The translations under genes and the position numbers were made by a program. This document shows, in pieces, positions 63,059-64,000 of a stretch of DNA of 64,000 nt; position 1 is the first letter of the stretch, and the number at the start of each line of letters is the position of its first letter. The DNA lies in the NCBI GenBank assembly GCA_016704435.1, contig JADJAB010000004.1:186001-250000 (forward strand), read 5' to 3'. Source of the stretch: Rhodobacter sp. (GTDB taxonomy: Bacteria; Pseudomonadota; Alphaproteobacteria; Rhodobacterales; Rhodobacteraceae). The notes below the pieces were generated by a model, which was not told the origin of the DNA, did not search any database, and saw only the letters and a program-made list of their open reading frames with translations.

Positions 63059-64000
63059 TTACTCAACCGCTGGAATCGTGAAGACCTGCCCCGGATAGAT
63101 CAGATCGGGGTCGCGGATCTTGTCCTTGTTGGCCTCATAGACCTGCACATAGCGGATGCCGTCGCCCATCTCGCCCGCGGCAATGCCCCACAGCGTGAAA
63201 CCCGGCTGCACCGTCACCGTGACCGGCGCGGCGCTGGCCAAGGGCTCGGGTGCCACGACGGGTTCCGCCGCGGTTTCTGCTGCGGGGTCGGCTGCCGGGG
63301 CGATGCTCGCTTCCACCGCCGGTTCGGGGGCCGGATCCACCACCTCCACGGCCGCCACCTCTACCGGGGCGACCGGTTCCACCACCGGTTCCGCAGCCTC
63401 CAGGGGTGCCAAGGGCTCCGCAACCTCCACAGGACCCTCCGGTGCGGCGTCGGCAACCTCCGTTGCCTCGGCCGGGGCTTCCGGTTCTTCCGGGCCGCCC
63501 TCGGCCTCGTCTTCCACGATCACCGGAATATCCGCCTGCTCCGGGCGCGGCGCCGTCTCGCTGTTGTCCGACACCACCACCGCGCCCTCGGGCACCTCGG
63601 CCTCCGCCGGTGTCACTTCGTCCGCTGCCGTTTCAGCCGGGCTGCCTTCGGTCATCCGCGGCGAGGCCGTCGCCTCCTGCGGCGCCTCGGCAACGGGTTC
63701 GGGCACAGATTCGAGCACAGTTTCCGCTTCCGGCGCTGCCTCTTCCGCGGCGGCAAGTGCCTCCAGCGTTTCGCGCTTGAACGGCGTCTCGAAGCGCGAG
63801 GTCACCCGGCCGGCAGCGTCCAGCTGATCGGCCCGAAGCGTGTATAGCCCCGGCGCCGTGTCGGACAGCGTGGTCAGCCACTGGCCGGTTTCCGGCACCG
63901 GCACCGTCTGGATCGGCACGTTGTCGAGGTAAAGCCGGACAAAGGCCCCAGCTGCGCCGCGCCCGCCCAGTTGCACCGCCCCCGTCGCGGTATAGGCGAT
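63059..64000 (-). CDS. LysM domain-containing protein (partial, N-terminus beyond right edge)
   Basis: At least 313 residues in frame to the window edge; the start lies outside. The visible N-terminal part is an Ig-like module (GAFVRLYLDNVPIQTVPVPE, TGQWLTTLSDTAPGLYTLRA). The middle, about 150 residues, is a low-complexity Ala/Glu/Pro/Val linker. The C-terminus is one LysM domain: VTVTVQPGFTLWGIAAGEMG then YVQVYEANKDKIRDPDLIYP and GQVFTIPAVE at the end. LysM binds peptidoglycan, so the protein is probably a periplasmic cell-wall-associated factor. It is convergent with the ArsR gene. Confidence 0.85.
   Translation of the reverse strand: MAYTATGAVQLGGRGAAGAFVRLYLDNVPIQTVPVPETGQWLTTLSDTAPGLYTLRADQLDAAGRVTSRFETPFKRETLEALAAAEEAAPEAETVLESVPEPVAEAPQEATASPRMTEGSPAETAADEVTPAEAEVPEGAVVVSDNSETAPRPEQADIPVIVEDEAEGGPEEPEAPAEATEVADAAPEGPVEVAEPLAPLEAAEPVVEPVAPVEVAAVEVVDPAPEPAVEASIAPAADPAAETAAEPVVAPEPLASAAPVTVTVQPGFTLWGIAAGEMGDGIRYVQVYEANKDKIRDPDLIYPGQVFTIPAVE

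Overview
This 64 kb window is GC-rich chromosomal DNA from an alphaproteobacterium, most likely a member of the Rhodobacterales (Rhodobacteraceae/Paracoccaceae). Supporting evidence: an ALA synthase (hemA) instead of the C5 haem route, with the active-site lysine at residue 248; colinear yajC-secD-secF, a Mth938-like gene and ccmABCDG; ispG next to a RodZ-like HTH membrane protein; der-bamB-YfgM order; and tRNA genes with encoded CCA. No prophage, transposase, CRISPR array, rRNA operon or replication origin was seen. Assignment to a genus is not possible from sequence reading alone.

Layout. 1-8 kb: an aminotransferase cut by the left edge, a DsbA-like protein, ispG, a RodZ-like protein, hemA, an M20 peptidase and a GNAT acetyltransferase. 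8-15.2 kb: four tRNA genes (two Asp, two Val), pirin, an uncharacterised gene apparently split by a frameshift, a RidA-like protein, ClbS/DfsB-like, HU-like and lon. 15.5-23.5 kb: tgt, a TetR-RND efflux operon with a clear palindromic operator, and a divergent hpaR/hpaF pair. 23.6-34.8 kb: ten colinear minus-strand genes (UPF0280, DUF1185-type, a multipass membrane protein, a LivKHMGF-type ABC transporter and HyuA/HyuB), which look like an uptake-and-hydrolysis unit for an amide, cyclic amide or N-heterocycle. 35-40.5 kb: a DMT exporter, an LpxL-like acyltransferase, DUF1223 and acnA. 40.6-47.4 kb: cytochrome c biogenesis (ccm) and Sec accessory genes. 47.5-57.2 kb: an acyltransferase, serS, a TspO-like protein, an FkbM-glycosyltransferase fusion, a LEM3-like GIY-YIG protein, der, bamB and a YfgM-like protein. 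57.3-64 kb: a large secreted caspase-TPR protein, an Atm1-type ABC exporter divergent from an ArsR regulator, and a LysM protein cut by the right edge.

A striking feature is the number of single-base indels that break otherwise intact and often essential genes: acnA (three), secD, serS, the Atm1-type exporter, the caspase-TPR gene and probably one unknown gene. Most lie in or next to short homopolymers, which points to base-calling or assembly error more than biology. These genes are annotated here as full-length with the breakpoint stated.

The best leads for new biology are the caspase-TPR protein, the ten-gene transport/hydrolase unit, the FkbM-glycosyltransferase/GIY-YIG pair, a family of short palindromes sitting just after the stop codons of minus-strand genes, and a 46-codon membrane peptide ORF after acnA.
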